From contig NZ_RCOS01000160.1 of the NCBI RefSeq assembly GCF_003947435.1, positions 1 to 35,330 on the forward strand: DNA of 35,330 bases. The letters are read 5' to 3'. The position numbers and the translations under genes were made by a program. Below, piece by piece: positions 23,324 through 32,279 of this stretch (position 1 is the stretch's first letter; each line of letters begins with the position of its first letter). Origin of the DNA: Candidatus Methanodesulfokora washburnensis (GTDB lineage Archaea; Korarchaeota; Korarchaeia; Korarchaeales; Korarchaeaceae). The notes below the pieces were generated by a model. That model did not search any database. It had not been told where the DNA came from and was given only the letters and a program-made list of their open reading frames with translations.

Positions 23324-24154
23324 TTACAGATTTGGGGGTTCATTGAACCACAGCATATCCTCAAGTCTCTTTCCCTTCCTCCTTCTCCTGCTCACTATGG
23401 GGTATCCTCCGATCGACTCATATGCCCTCTTAGCTAGCGCATCTGCTTCCCCTCTGGAGAACCTGTTCCACTCACTTGAGAACCTGAAATTTCCGGGAGA
23501 GGTCCAGCTTATGTCAAAATCCTCCAGATCCTCAGGCAGGATTGGGACTGTTACCACATCCAACTTTCTGTGAAAGCAGAGAGGAGCTGTGAAAACTCTT
23601 CTTGGTCTTATCTCATTTGCCAGAACTAATTTCTCCACATTATGCTTTCTTCTGATCTCCTCAACCTTTAGCTCAAGCTTAAGCCTGACGAATTCTGTCA
23701 CAGACCAAGCTATGTCAAGCGGATTTATATTCAGGGATATGGATAATGGGTGAATATGCACATGAGCTCCATTTCCGCTCCAAATTATGAAAACAGAGTT
23801 CTTCACTCCCTCTTCACTGAGAAAATTGATAATCTCCCTTATTACCTCAACTGTGGCCCTCCAGTTATTTATTTCACTGTCTATATCCCATGTCGGTGTT
23901 GCGGATATAACATTTCCTTCATCATAGACATCTTCCCTGCTCTCTATCCTTCTATATATCTCTATAGTTCCATAAAAAGTTCTAACAGGTCCAAGCAAGC
24001 GCAACAAAGCCTCAAGTTCAACTTCATCTCTTACCCTGAGCGGTCTCCCATTTAAGTACCTCCTGAATCCATTTTCAGTCTGAACAGAAACCCATCTCCC
24101 CCTCAGAAAATCAACTATAGCTCTTCTCACATCTGCTCTGGAGAAATGATCCAT
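23324..24154 (-). CDS. archaeo-eukaryotic primase (PriS-like) family protein
   Basis: A 276-aa protein with the core of the AEP superfamily: WDID at 89-92 (metal-binding D-x-D motif), and SGNGAHVHIH at 126-135 (the S-G-x-x-[AG]-x-H motif II). A basic block SRRRRKGKRLED follows near the C-terminus. Replicative PriS is usually about 330-360 aa with an added zinc site; this is shorter and has no zinc cluster, so it is probably a PriS paralogue and not the housekeeping primase. Its ATG overlaps the stop of the KaiC-like gene (TAATG), meaning both proteins are made together and perhaps act in one DNA repair or replication step. This pairing is worth testing. Confidence 0.7.
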   Translation of the reverse strand: MDHFSRADVRRAIVDFLRGRWVSVQTENGFRRYLNGRPLRVRDEVELEALLRLLGPVRTFYGTIEIYRRIESREDVYDEGNVISATPTWDIDSEINNWRATVEVIREIINFLSEEGVKNSVFIIWSGNGAHVHIHPLSISLNINPLDIAWSVTEFVRLKLELKVEEIRRKHNVEKLVLANEIRPRRVFTAPLCFHRKLDVVTVPILPEDLEDFDISWTSPGNFRFSSEWNRFSRGEADALAKRAYESIGGYPIVSRRRRKGKRLEDMLWFNEPPNL

Positions 24155-24936
24155 TACGGCACCTCTGACTCACTCCTCCTCTTAGCCTCAGCTATTTTCT
24201 CCATCACCTTCTTTGGAAGGGCATAATCCTCCTTGGAAATTTCAGCAGGTCCTACTATCTCCATGCCCTTTCCGGGGACTATTTCTATCTCGTACATCCT
24301 GAGGTCGTGGTTTGTCTGCCTCATCTTCTCTATCATCAGAAATCTCCTCAGTCTTCCTCCCTTAACAGATCTTCTGAACCTTATTATCCCATCCGCTATA
24401 TGCTCTATTCCAAAGCCAAAAGCTTCAGCTGTTGATATAGCATATTGAGATGTGGCCAGTATTGTGAAATCCCACTTGCTGAACACCTTCTTTATGTAAT
24501 AGCTGTACTTCCTCGCCATAGCCGGTTTATCAAGCCAGAAAGCGCTTAGGGAATCGATAACAAGCCTGGCTCTTCCGTATCCAAGCTTTTTCTTTGCATC
24601 TATAACCTTCTGGACCAGTGCCTCCGGATCAAGAGAGGTGAGACTCCACTCATCTGCCGCAAGCAGGGCATCTATTACTATTATCCTTCCTTCTTCAACC
24701 CCCTTTCTCATGTCCATTCCTAAAAGCTCAGCCTGCTCAAGTATAGAGCCCCTTGATTCCTCTGTGGTCACGTATATCACTTTGTCCCCCTCCTTATACC
24801 CCTGCCATGCGAAATGCTGACAGAGTATGGATTTTCCAGTTCCAGGCTCCCCAGTGACAGCAACAAGAAAACCTCTCGGTATTCCTCCTTCCAGCATGAG
24901 ATCAAGCTTTCCTATTCCAGTTGAGAGCCTGTCCAT
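24154..24936 (-). CDS. KaiC/RecA-superfamily ATPase
   Basis: A 260-aa single-domain ATPase: STGIGKLDLMLEGGIPRGFL, Walker A GEPGTGKS (29-36), TTEES (catalytic Glu pair), Walker B ARLVIDSLSAFW (Asp). Most archaeal KaiC-like proteins of this length have no proven role; some act in signalling or DNA handling. Translationally coupled to the primase-like gene. The gene begins close to the divergent glycerol operon, and their promoters share the intergenic region at 24937-25038. Confidence 0.85.
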   Translation of the reverse strand: MDRLSTGIGKLDLMLEGGIPRGFLVAVTGEPGTGKSILCQHFAWQGYKEGDKVIYVTTEESRGSILEQAELLGMDMRKGVEEGRIIVIDALLAADEWSLTSLDPEALVQKVIDAKKKLGYGRARLVIDSLSAFWLDKPAMARKYSYYIKKVFSKWDFTILATSQYAISTAEAFGFGIEHIADGIIRFRRSVKGGRLRRFLMIEKMRQTNHDLRMYEIEIVPGKGMEIVGPAEISKEDYALPKKVMEKIAEAKRRSESEVP

Positions 24937-25008
24937 TAAGAGTAATTAATGCTGGAATTATAATAGCTTTATTCCGCTGGGCCTCTGAAGTTCAATATGG
25001 GAAAATCT

Positions 25009-25017
25009 TTTTATACA
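25009..25017 (+). promoter_or_regulatory. promoter of the glycerol-oxidation operon
   Basis: CTTTTTATAC is centred about 26 nt before ATG 25039, a typical archaeal TATA box for a leaderless transcript. It rules out the longer frame start at 24997. Confidence 0.55.
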
Positions 25018-25038
25018 GATTTTGATCCATTTTTGTAT

Positions 25039-26427
25039 ATGAACCGATATGATGTAATTATCATAGGGGCTGGAATAACAGGCCTGATGACTGCTTACAA
25101 GCTTGCTCATCACGATCTGAAGATCATTGTTGTTGAGGCCAATCCTGAGCCTGGATGGGGTGTGTCAAAGGGACATGCAGCTGTTGTCCATGTTGTTCAG
25201 CTCCCATTCAGTTCTAAAAAGAGCAAGATGGCACGTGAGGGAAATAAGATGATGGAGGACATCTGCAGGGAGCTGGGGGTAAGGTTAGAGAGAACAAGCA
25301 CTCTCATTGTGGCGACGAAAATTCATCACCTCCTTGCTCTGCCCTTCATGGCTCTCTACCTCAGGCTAAACTTAGGCAGAGATTTTCCAGTTAAGCTCAG
25401 AGGAAGAAGGTATCTGAGGCATGAGGAGCCAAACCTAACAGAAAGAGCATTGGGAGCAATAGAAATATATGGTTATGGTGTAGTGGACAGCTTCGACCTT
25501 ATCTATGCCCTTTATGAGTTTTCAGCAGCAAATGGCGCGGAATTTCTTTTTGGAGAAAGGGTCATAGACGTGGAAATAGGGAATGATGAGATCAAGGTTA
25601 AGACAGATAAGGACAGATTGCTAACATCTAACTTTCTCGTGAACGCAGGAGGACTTTGGGCAGATGAAATAGCAGGGCTTACAGGCGATGAAATCACCTT
25701 TGAGCTTGGAAAGGGAGTGATCCTTGTGTTCGACAGGAGACAGACCAAACGGCTCATTTCACCAGCGTACTTAAAGCCTGATCCCAAGACAAAGGGAGGA
25801 GCTATAATGTTTACAGTGGAGGGAAGAGGCCTCTGGGGACCAAACCTAAGGACTGCAAAGAATAAAGAGGATGTGACAGTGGAAGAAGAGGACATCAAAG
25901 CCTTGACAGACAAGTTTGGACCATTGCTTAAGGAGGATCTTGGCATATCAATCAAGGCATATGCTGGAATAAGACCAATACCACCCGAGAACGACTTTCG
26001 AATCACATACTCATCCAGAAGTAGGAGAATTGTCCATATCCTAGGCACAGAATCCCCAGCATACACTGCTTCACCGGCAATAGCTGAGAAAGTCGTCTCA
26101 ATGCTGGCAAGCTCAGGCTTAAGACTGGTGCCCAAGAAGAAAGTTTTCCCTAGAGAGCCATTTCCTAGGATTCGGGATAATCCTGAGGGAGGGAAGGGAG
26201 AAATTGTTTGCTTATGCTCTATGGTTACAGAGGAGGAGATCAGGGAGGCTGTGCGTAGAGGATCCAAAACTTTGCAGGGAGTCATGTTTAGGACGGGCGC
26301 AGGAATGGGTATATGTCAAGGGGGCAGATGCATGGCTGAGATAGTGAGGATAATCGCTGAGGAGCTCGGCACAGATGTTGAGGAAGTCACCCTCAGGGGT
26401 GGCAATACATGGATCGTGAGAAAATAG
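25039..26427 (+). CDS. FAD-dependent glycerol-3-phosphate dehydrogenase-like (GlpA type)
   Basis: A 462-aa flavoprotein. Residues 4-30 are the FAD-binding fold (YDVIIIGAGITGLMTAYKLA), a DAO-type substrate domain follows (VNAGGLWADEIAGL, PAYTASPAIAEK), and the C-terminal 70 residues are a BFD-like [2Fe-2S] domain with CLCSMVT and GICQGGRC (C-x-C ... C-x4-C). This is the GlpA architecture of anaerobic glycerol-3-phosphate dehydrogenases. The gene starts a five-gene operon with a pyridine nucleotide reductase, an FGGY kinase, a GlcD/AGPS-like oxidase and a GlpC-like iron-sulfur protein, all overlapping or nearly so. Electrons would leave through the iron-sulfur protein. Confidence 0.8.
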   Translation: MNRYDVIIIGAGITGLMTAYKLAHHDLKIIVVEANPEPGWGVSKGHAAVVHVVQLPFSSKKSKMAREGNKMMEDICRELGVRLERTSTLIVATKIHHLLALPFMALYLRLNLGRDFPVKLRGRRYLRHEEPNLTERALGAIEIYGYGVVDSFDLIYALYEFSAANGAEFLFGERVIDVEIGNDEIKVKTDKDRLLTSNFLVNAGGLWADEIAGLTGDEITFELGKGVILVFDRRQTKRLISPAYLKPDPKTKGGAIMFTVEGRGLWGPNLRTAKNKEDVTVEEEDIKALTDKFGPLLKEDLGISIKAYAGIRPIPPENDFRITYSSRSRRIVHILGTESPAYTASPAIAEKVVSMLASSGLRLVPKKKVFPREPFPRIRDNPEGGKGEIVCLCSMVTEEEIREAVRRGSKTLQGVMFRTGAGMGICQGGRCMAEIVRIIAEELGTDVEEVTLRGGNTWIVRK

Positions 26428-27362
26428 TAATCATAGGCTCCGGGCTGGCTGGACTAGCCTTGGCGGAAATGTTCCCAGATTCGATATTAATTGAAGTTAA
26501 AAGGCAACCAGGCGGGTTATTCTCGAAGGATAATTGTCCTGTTTCAGGAAATATTGGATCTGAGATGATAAATAAGCTTCTTTACGGAAAGAAAGTGGAA
26601 ATTGAAACAGCAGCATATCGTTTGGACAGCGAAGGAGTCTGGGTTATAAATCGAAATGGCTCCAAGAAGATCAATGGAAAGGTTATTCTTGCGACTGGCT
26701 TTCGTGAGAGAACTTCTGTTGAACTTGGAATATACGGCTACAGGCCCGCAGGCATATTTCCATTTACAGCTGCTTGGGATCTCGTGAACATGGGCTACTT
26801 GCTTGGTGAAAAAGTTGTAATATATGGCTACAATCATTACAGCCTCTCACTTGCCTCAAAACTATCGAAATTATGTGATAAGATCTACATAGTATATAGC
26901 AGGGAATCTCTTGTCCACAGCTTAGACGAGGCTTTGAGCCTTGGTGTCGATCTTATTCAGGGCAGGATCAAGTGGGTGGAAGGAAGAGACAGAATTTCCC
27001 TTGTTAAGACAGATTCAGAAGAGATAAAAACAGATGCGCTCATCATAGCAGAGTTCGCTCCATGGAACCAGCTAGGAGCAGAGTTTTTGGCGGGAAATGC
27101 TGGGATGATACTGGAGTCTCCATTAAAAGTGGTTGAATCCTCAATGTTGCTTGCTGAACTGCTAAAAACAGGCGGAAACATGGAGAGGATAAGGGGAAAC
27201 GTTCCGGTTCTCCCCAAATTTGTATCTGAGAGGTTTAGGAAGGTTATGCTTGGCGTTGGCACTGGCATCAGAGTAACTGTCGGAGGCCATGTTATTATTA
27301 CTGAGGAGCCGTACCAAGTAGTGGAAATTCCTCCAGGTAAACCTATTGTGGAGGTGGCTTGA
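26409..27362 (+). CDS. FAD/NAD(P)-binding oxidoreductase (GlpB-like position)
   Basis: A 317-aa protein with one dinucleotide-binding N-terminus (IVIIGSGLAGLALAEMF), the ATGFRERTS motif, and a second nucleotide fold starting near VVIYGYNHYSLSLASKL. It overlaps the upstream dehydrogenase by 19 nt. It matches the role of GlpB or of the small subunits of amino-acid/glycerol oxidase complexes, where it accepts electrons and links to the iron-sulfur partner. It is shorter than bacterial GlpB. Its second GxGxxG is degraded (GYNHYS), so it may bind only FAD. Confidence 0.75.
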   Translation: MDREKIVIIGSGLAGLALAEMFPDSILIEVKRQPGGLFSKDNCPVSGNIGSEMINKLLYGKKVEIETAAYRLDSEGVWVINRNGSKKINGKVILATGFRERTSVELGIYGYRPAGIFPFTAAWDLVNMGYLLGEKVVIYGYNHYSLSLASKLSKLCDKIYIVYSRESLVHSLDEALSLGVDLIQGRIKWVEGRDRISLVKTDSEEIKTDALIIAEFAPWNQLGAEFLAGNAGMILESPLKVVESSMLLAELLKTGGNMERIRGNVPVLPKFVSERFRKVMLGVGTGIRVTVGGHVIITEEPYQVVEIPPGKPIVEVA

Positions 27363-28805
27363 ATGTACGGAGTAATAGATGTGGGCACAACAGGTGTCAA
27401 GCTGGCTGTTTTCGACAACAATATACGCTGTATTTACTACGAGAAAGTGGAACTTGGTTATGAGTCTGTCGGACAAGGTAGAGTGGAACAGAACAGCATA
27501 AAGCTAGCAGAAATAGTCAAGGGATTTGCTAAAAAGGCAAAATCCCTTGGTGCAAGAAAGATAGGTCTGTCAACTTACAGGGCATCTGTTCTTGCATGGT
27601 CAAGGACTGGGAAACCTCTTTCCAATGTTATCACATGGATTGATGGACGTGGAAGGGAGGTAGTTGAGAAGCTGCCCACATGGGTTGGTATGCTTAAAAC
27701 ACTCAGCAAATCCCTAGGGAAAGTGATTTCTCCGGATACTCCAGCTATTCTGATGAAATGGCTATATAATGCTGACCCAAGCCTACAAGAGAAGGTGTCG
27801 AAGGGAGATGCATATATGTGGACTCTTGATTCCTATCTGCTCTTCACTCTGACTGGAAGGTTTCTCTCGGATGTCACAAGTGCTGCTCTAACAGGATTGG
27901 TGAACCCAAAGGATCTATCAACAATAGACATAGTCTACAGCTTGTTGTCCATACCGAAGGCCTCTCCTGAGATTGTTGATTGTGTTTATGACTTCGGCGA
28001 ATTTGAGGGGATTGAAATATCTGTATCCATAGCTGATCAACAGGCAGCATCTGTTTATCATGGACTTCTAGAAGCAGGAAGAGTAAGTGGAGTTCATGGC
28101 ACGGGTAGCTTTATTGAGCAGTCCACAAGGAGTCTTATTACATCCGGTAAAGGTCTAGTTCCACTTTTAATTGCTAGCATAGATGGAAGAAGGTTCTATG
28201 GAGTAGAGGGCTTTCTTAGGTCATCAGGGCTCATAGTAGAATGGCTCAAGAACATGGGCTTCTTCAGATCTTATGAGGAGATGGAGGAACTGGCGTCCTC
28301 AGGGAGAATGAAGTCGATATTCATACCCTCTTTCAGGGGACTCAGGCTACCGGAGGCCTCAAATCTGAGAGGGATTATCACAGGCTTGGATCCTGGAGTT
28401 TCCAAGGAGGACTTGCTCAAAGGATTAGCGTGGGGTATTGCTCTTTATCTAGCTTTCATTCTCGACTCCATTTCAAGGGTGGCTGGAAAGCCCCAAGAGC
28501 CCCTCTGGTCCGGAGGAGGGTACAGTCGTTCGGATACATTTCTCCAAGTTCTGGCCGATGCAACTGGAATGAGAGTTGCAAGAACAGCTGATACAGAAGC
28601 CAGCATAAGGGGTGTTCTCAACCTTCTCCTGTACTCCGATGGTAGGATTTCGATGGAAGAATTGAGGAGACAGCCTACTGCTGAGAGAATCTTCGAGCCA
28701 AACATGAAAGAGAATGAGAGAAAGGCTCTTCTCGAGAGCTATGCATCTCTTTTAAGGGTGATATCCAGATGGGAAGGGAATGTGCTTCTAAGCGGGAAGC
28801 TCTAG
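27363..28805 (+). CDS. FGGY-family carbohydrate kinase (glycerol kinase-like)
   Basis: A 480-aa FGGY kinase: phosphate-1 motif VIDVGTTGVKLAVFD at 4-18, then ITWIDGRG (substrate loop), ISVSIADQQAASVYHG, phosphate-2 GVHGTGSFIEQ, and adenosine motif PLWSGGGYSRSDTFLQVLAD near residue 380-399. It directly abuts the upstream gene (TGAATG). Within this operon it is most likely to phosphorylate glycerol before the dehydrogenase, although xylulose-type sugars cannot be excluded from sequence. Confidence 0.85.
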   Translation: MYGVIDVGTTGVKLAVFDNNIRCIYYEKVELGYESVGQGRVEQNSIKLAEIVKGFAKKAKSLGARKIGLSTYRASVLAWSRTGKPLSNVITWIDGRGREVVEKLPTWVGMLKTLSKSLGKVISPDTPAILMKWLYNADPSLQEKVSKGDAYMWTLDSYLLFTLTGRFLSDVTSAALTGLVNPKDLSTIDIVYSLLSIPKASPEIVDCVYDFGEFEGIEISVSIADQQAASVYHGLLEAGRVSGVHGTGSFIEQSTRSLITSGKGLVPLLIASIDGRRFYGVEGFLRSSGLIVEWLKNMGFFRSYEEMEELASSGRMKSIFIPSFRGLRLPEASNLRGIITGLDPGVSKEDLLKGLAWGIALYLAFILDSISRVAGKPQEPLWSGGGYSRSDTFLQVLADATGMRVARTADTEASIRGVLNLLLYSDGRISMEELRRQPTAERIFEPNMKENERKALLESYASLLRVISRWEGNVLLSGKL

Positions 28806-30166
28806 AGGAGCTTTCAGACATACTCGGAGATAGAATCTCGACATCTAATGAGGTACTAAAGCTTTACAGTCGCGATTACTGGCCTCTGGCCCTTATGAAG
28901 GAGGCTCATGGGGAGGAGTTGCCAAGGCCCTTAGCTGTGGTCTGGCCCAACAGCACAGAGGAAGTTGCCAAGATTATAAAAGTGTTAAACAAATACAGAA
29001 TTCCATTTGTTCCATATGCAGGCGGTTCCGGAGTCACAGGAGGGACTATGTGCGGGGGATGCATTGTTATAGATATAAAGAAGATGAACAGGATAGTGAA
29101 CTTCTCGGAGGAGGATGCTATCATAGTGGTAGAGGCGGGAATCCTGCTGAGAAAGCTTGAGGAGTTTCTTAACAGCAGGGGATTCACGCTCAGACATATA
29201 CCCCAGTCATATCCGGAAGCTGTCATAGGAGGGCTTGTTGCAACGATGAGTACTGGTCAATTCAGCACAAAGTACGGTGGAATAGAGGATCTCGTGCTTG
29301 ATATCGAGGCTGTTGCTCCGGATGGTGGCATTATTCCCTTCAGGAGAAACACTGTGCCTAGAGCTGCGACAGGTCCTGATCTCAAGAGAATTCTTATTGG
29401 AAGCGAGGGTCAGCTTGGAGTGATAACGAAAGTCATCCTCAGGATATTCCCTTTACCTAAATACACATGGAAGATGGCATATGCTTTTCCCTCCTTTGCC
29501 AGCGGGCTTAAGGCGATGAGGGAAGTTATGCTGGCTGGAGCTACGCCAGCTGTTGCTAGGATATATGATAAAGATGACTCAGCAGCAAGATTTCACGATG
29601 CTAGGGATCTACTTATCCTCATAGTTGAGGAGATAGATGAGGGAATTCTGGAAGCAAAGATCTCAGCCATAGAGGCTATAGTTAAGAGACATGGAGGAGT
29701 TGATGCTGAGGAGGAATACGTTGATAAGTGGCTGAAGACAAGGTTTGACGTAATCTCAGAACTGAAGAAGCTTGTAATTCCTCTTAACCTCTGGTTTGAG
29801 ACAATAGAGACATCTGCTCTGTGGAGCAAGCTTCCCAACTTGTATGAAGAGTTCAAGAAAAAGGTCCGTGAGGTAGAGGGCGTTCACGCTGTGCTCGCTC
29901 ATGCATCCCACTTTTACACAACCGGAGCTTGTATCTACTTCACACTGACATATGAGGCTAGTGAGGAAGTATACTGGAGGATGTGGGAGAAGGCGGTAGA
30001 AGTAATACTGAAGAATGGGGCGACGATAAGCCATCATCATGGTATAGGATTGCTGAGGGCTAAATGGACCAAGGAGGAGCTTGGAGAAACTGTAAACTAT
30101 CTCCGCAGGGTTAAGAGATCTCTTGATCCAGAAAATCTGAGCAATTCGGATAAATGGCTCGGGTGA
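28769..30166 (+). CDS. FAD-linked oxidase (GlcD / alkyl-DHAP synthase-like)
   Basis: A 465-aa member of the VAO/FAD_binding_4 family: PYAGGSGVTGGT (FAD-binding) at about 83-94, GSEGQLGVITKVILRIFPLP, and a C-terminal ISHHHGIG motif near 425-432. The triple-His motif and SHFYTTGACIYFT are shared with alkyldihydroxyacetonephosphate synthase and its bacterial/archaeal relatives, whereas plain glycolate oxidases have less of it. It overlaps the kinase by 37 nt. It may oxidise a 2-hydroxy acid or act on DHAP; the glycerol operon context fits DHAP or glycerol-phosphate chemistry. Confidence 0.8.
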   Translation: MGRECASKREALEELSDILGDRISTSNEVLKLYSRDYWPLALMKEAHGEELPRPLAVVWPNSTEEVAKIIKVLNKYRIPFVPYAGGSGVTGGTMCGGCIVIDIKKMNRIVNFSEEDAIIVVEAGILLRKLEEFLNSRGFTLRHIPQSYPEAVIGGLVATMSTGQFSTKYGGIEDLVLDIEAVAPDGGIIPFRRNTVPRAATGPDLKRILIGSEGQLGVITKVILRIFPLPKYTWKMAYAFPSFASGLKAMREVMLAGATPAVARIYDKDDSAARFHDARDLLILIVEEIDEGILEAKISAIEAIVKRHGGVDAEEEYVDKWLKTRFDVISELKKLVIPLNLWFETIETSALWSKLPNLYEEFKKKVREVEGVHAVLAHASHFYTTGACIYFTLTYEASEEVYWRMWEKAVEVILKNGATISHHHGIGLLRAKWTKEELGETVNYLRRVKRSLDPENLSNSDKWLG

Positions 30167-30951
30167 TCCTGTTGGTAAGCCTAACTATGCTGAGAGCTGT
30201 GAAAATAACCCCAAAGCTTGTTGTCCGATTTGCATTTCTACCCTTTAGAAAGGTGAGGAACCCATGTCTGTATTGCCCTGGCATATGCATAGCCAGCTGT
30301 CCTACATACTTGTCCAGCGGAAACATTCTCCTCAGTCCAATTGGATATGCTCGCTTTCATGATATAGCTAGAGAAAAGTGTTTAAAGTGCTGGCGCTGCG
30401 TCCAAGAGTGCCCGTTAGGCTACAATCTGCCGGAAACGTACAGCAAGCCTGTAAAAATATCCCTGAGAATAGTCAGGCCGGGCAGATTGATTTTAGTAGC
30501 CGATGAGGAAATAGATCTCCAGCTAGCAGAACACCTGTCTGAAAGCCTTGGAACGGGGCTTGCTGTTGTAAAAGGTGTAGCTGAACGCTATAATAATGGC
30601 AGCCCGATCGAATATAAAACTCTCAAGAAAGCAAAAAGAGTTCTGAGTGGTGCAGAACTGGCAGTAGCATGTTCACCAGAGGTATCGCATGCGCTGGGAA
30701 TCGACTTCCTAGGTATTCATTTGAAGGATCTGGGGATAAAGCTCAACTACGAGGGACCTATTCATATACCCTGCCTTTTGAAATCCCAGCGTGAAAAGCT
30801 TCTAAAATCCCTTGAAGATGCAGGGGTAAGACCGACATTTGTGGACGAAGAGGAATGCATAAAGCTTTCTATCAAGGAAAATTATCTGTATCTATGTCCC
30901 ATTGCAAAAAAGCATGGAGTTCGCACGATATTCGACCTGATAAGTTATTAG
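30154..30951 (+). CDS. iron-sulfur protein, GlpC/GlcF-like
   Basis: A 265-aa protein with two [4Fe-4S]-type clusters near the N-terminus: CLYCPGICIASCP (C-x2-C-x3-C-x3-C-P, a slight variant) and CLKCWRCVQECP (canonical). A shortened Cys-rich (CCG-like) part follows, with IPCLLKSQ and LYLCPIAKKH. GlpC is about 400 aa, so this is a reduced version. It overlaps the upstream oxidase by 13 nt. It is the likely electron carrier from the FAD subunits to a membrane quinone or other acceptor; no membrane segment is obvious apart from the hydrophobic N-terminus (VILLVSLTM). Confidence 0.75.
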   Translation: MARVILLVSLTMLRAVKITPKLVVRFAFLPFRKVRNPCLYCPGICIASCPTYLSSGNILLSPIGYARFHDIAREKCLKCWRCVQECPLGYNLPETYSKPVKISLRIVRPGRLILVADEEIDLQLAEHLSESLGTGLAVVKGVAERYNNGSPIEYKTLKKAKRVLSGAELAVACSPEVSHALGIDFLGIHLKDLGIKLNYEGPIHIPCLLKSQREKLLKSLEDAGVRPTFVDEEECIKLSIKENYLYLCPIAKKHGVRTIFDLISY

Positions 30952-31136
30952 AACTCTCTTACGGGATCTTTGGTAAGTCATGTGGCAACACCGTATGCAA
31001 GCCGCTTTTTGAGAGAGAAATAGAAATTGTAGCAGTAATAACTCTTCTGAAGGTCTATAATACCTCATCTAGCATTCAGATTAAATGAATGCTTAAAGCC
31101 AGCTAATAAGGATAGCTCCTAATTCTCCTGGCTCCT

Positions 31137-32279
31137 CTATCCTATCACCATCGTTTCCTTTATTTCCTTTCCTTCCTTGAACCTCGTTGGTAAATAGGGT
31201 TTCATCAATGGATGAACCTTGTCCTCAGCCACATTTTCAGCTAAAACCTCTCCTGCAAATGGAGCCATCATGAAGCCGTGACCGCTGAACCCTGTTCCAA
31301 CATAAAGCCCTTCAGGCCAGTCAGGATCTCTTCCCAGTATGTGGCTGTGATCTGGTGTGACCTCATAGAAGCCAGACCACATTCTCATCATCCTCGCATA
31401 TCTCAGGGAGGGGATCATCTCCACCAGCACTCTTGAGAACCTAGCAGCCCATTTAAGTGTGTTTCTCAGCTCAACAACCCCTTTTACCATCGGATATTCA
31501 ATGCTTCCCATTACCTCCCCTCTTATCGACTGGCACACATAGAAGTTCATCTTTGTGTTTACTATGAAAGGCTCTATTCTCCTTTTGAACGGCTCTATAA
31601 CACAAAGCTCCTTTCTTTCAGGAACAAGTGGAAGCTGAACTCCTGCTGATGACAATATACTGTTGCTCCATGCTCCAGCACATACAACCACTTTTTTAGC
31701 CTCTATAGTCTTTCCATTCACTGATATCCCTGTCACCGAGTTTCCAGATACAACTATAGACTTGACATCAGCTCCCTCATATACCCCAAACCCATGCCTT
31801 ATTGCTGCCGAGCAATATCCATATGTCACGAAGTCATGATGAACTTGGCCATCCTGAGGACCGTAAAATGCACCTATAACTCCTTCCACATTCAAATAGG
31901 GGTATTTCTCCCTGATCTCATCTCTCTCCATTACCCTTCCCGCTATACCCAGTCTGGACCACATCCTATCATTGTTGGTTCTGTAAGCCTTCATCACATC
32001 TTCGTCATAAATTACCCAGAGATATCCTCCTAAAACTGGAAGAGGATTCCATTTGGTCATCTTTCCTAGGTTCAACAGTCTTTTTCTGCTTTCTATTGCG
32101 AATCTAGTGTTCTCCTCAGACCAGAAGTGGACTCTAAATCTTGATACATTTCTGGTACTGGATCCACAGCCAACGTACCCTTTCTCAAATACAGCACCTT
32201 TCACTCCTTTTTTTGCCAGATTATACGCAGTAGCGAGACCGACAACTCCTCCTCCAATCACAACAACATCGTACTTCAT
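31137..32279 (-). CDS. FAD-dependent amine/amino-acid dehydrogenase (SoxB-type, beta)
   Basis: A 380-aa flavoprotein of the sarcosine oxidase beta / D-amino-acid oxidase family: YDVVVIGGGVVGLATAYNLA at 3-22, GCGSSTRNVSRFR, VVVCAGAWS, and the C-terminal GTGFSGHGFMMAPFAGEVLA. The alpha partner starts just upstream and overlaps by 4 nt (ATGA), so the two form a complex. Archaeal dye-linked L-proline dehydrogenases have the same beta subunit and length, so L-proline or sarcosine are the best substrate guesses. The stretch 30952-31136, between this convergent gene and the glycerol operon, has no supported gene. Confidence 0.85.
   Translation of the reverse strand: MKYDVVVIGGGVVGLATAYNLAKKGVKGAVFEKGYVGCGSSTRNVSRFRVHFWSEENTRFAIESRKRLLNLGKMTKWNPLPVLGGYLWVIYDEDVMKAYRTNNDRMWSRLGIAGRVMERDEIREKYPYLNVEGVIGAFYGPQDGQVHHDFVTYGYCSAAIRHGFGVYEGADVKSIVVSGNSVTGISVNGKTIEAKKVVVCAGAWSNSILSSAGVQLPLVPERKELCVIEPFKRRIEPFIVNTKMNFYVCQSIRGEVMGSIEYPMVKGVVELRNTLKWAARFSRVLVEMIPSLRYARMMRMWSGFYEVTPDHSHILGRDPDWPEGLYVGTGFSGHGFMMAPFAGEVLAENVAEDKVHPLMKPYLPTRFKEGKEIKETMVIG

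Noticed and set aside
25512-26285. 257-codon open frame on the minus strand
   Set aside because: It lies inside the strongly supported GlpA-like gene on the other strand and has Ser/Pro-rich antisense composition; a shadow.
30855-31088. 77-codon plus-strand frame at the end of the glycerol operon
   Set aside because: Mostly overlaps the GlpC-like gene in another frame, and the remainder has no recognisable domain despite a few Cys.
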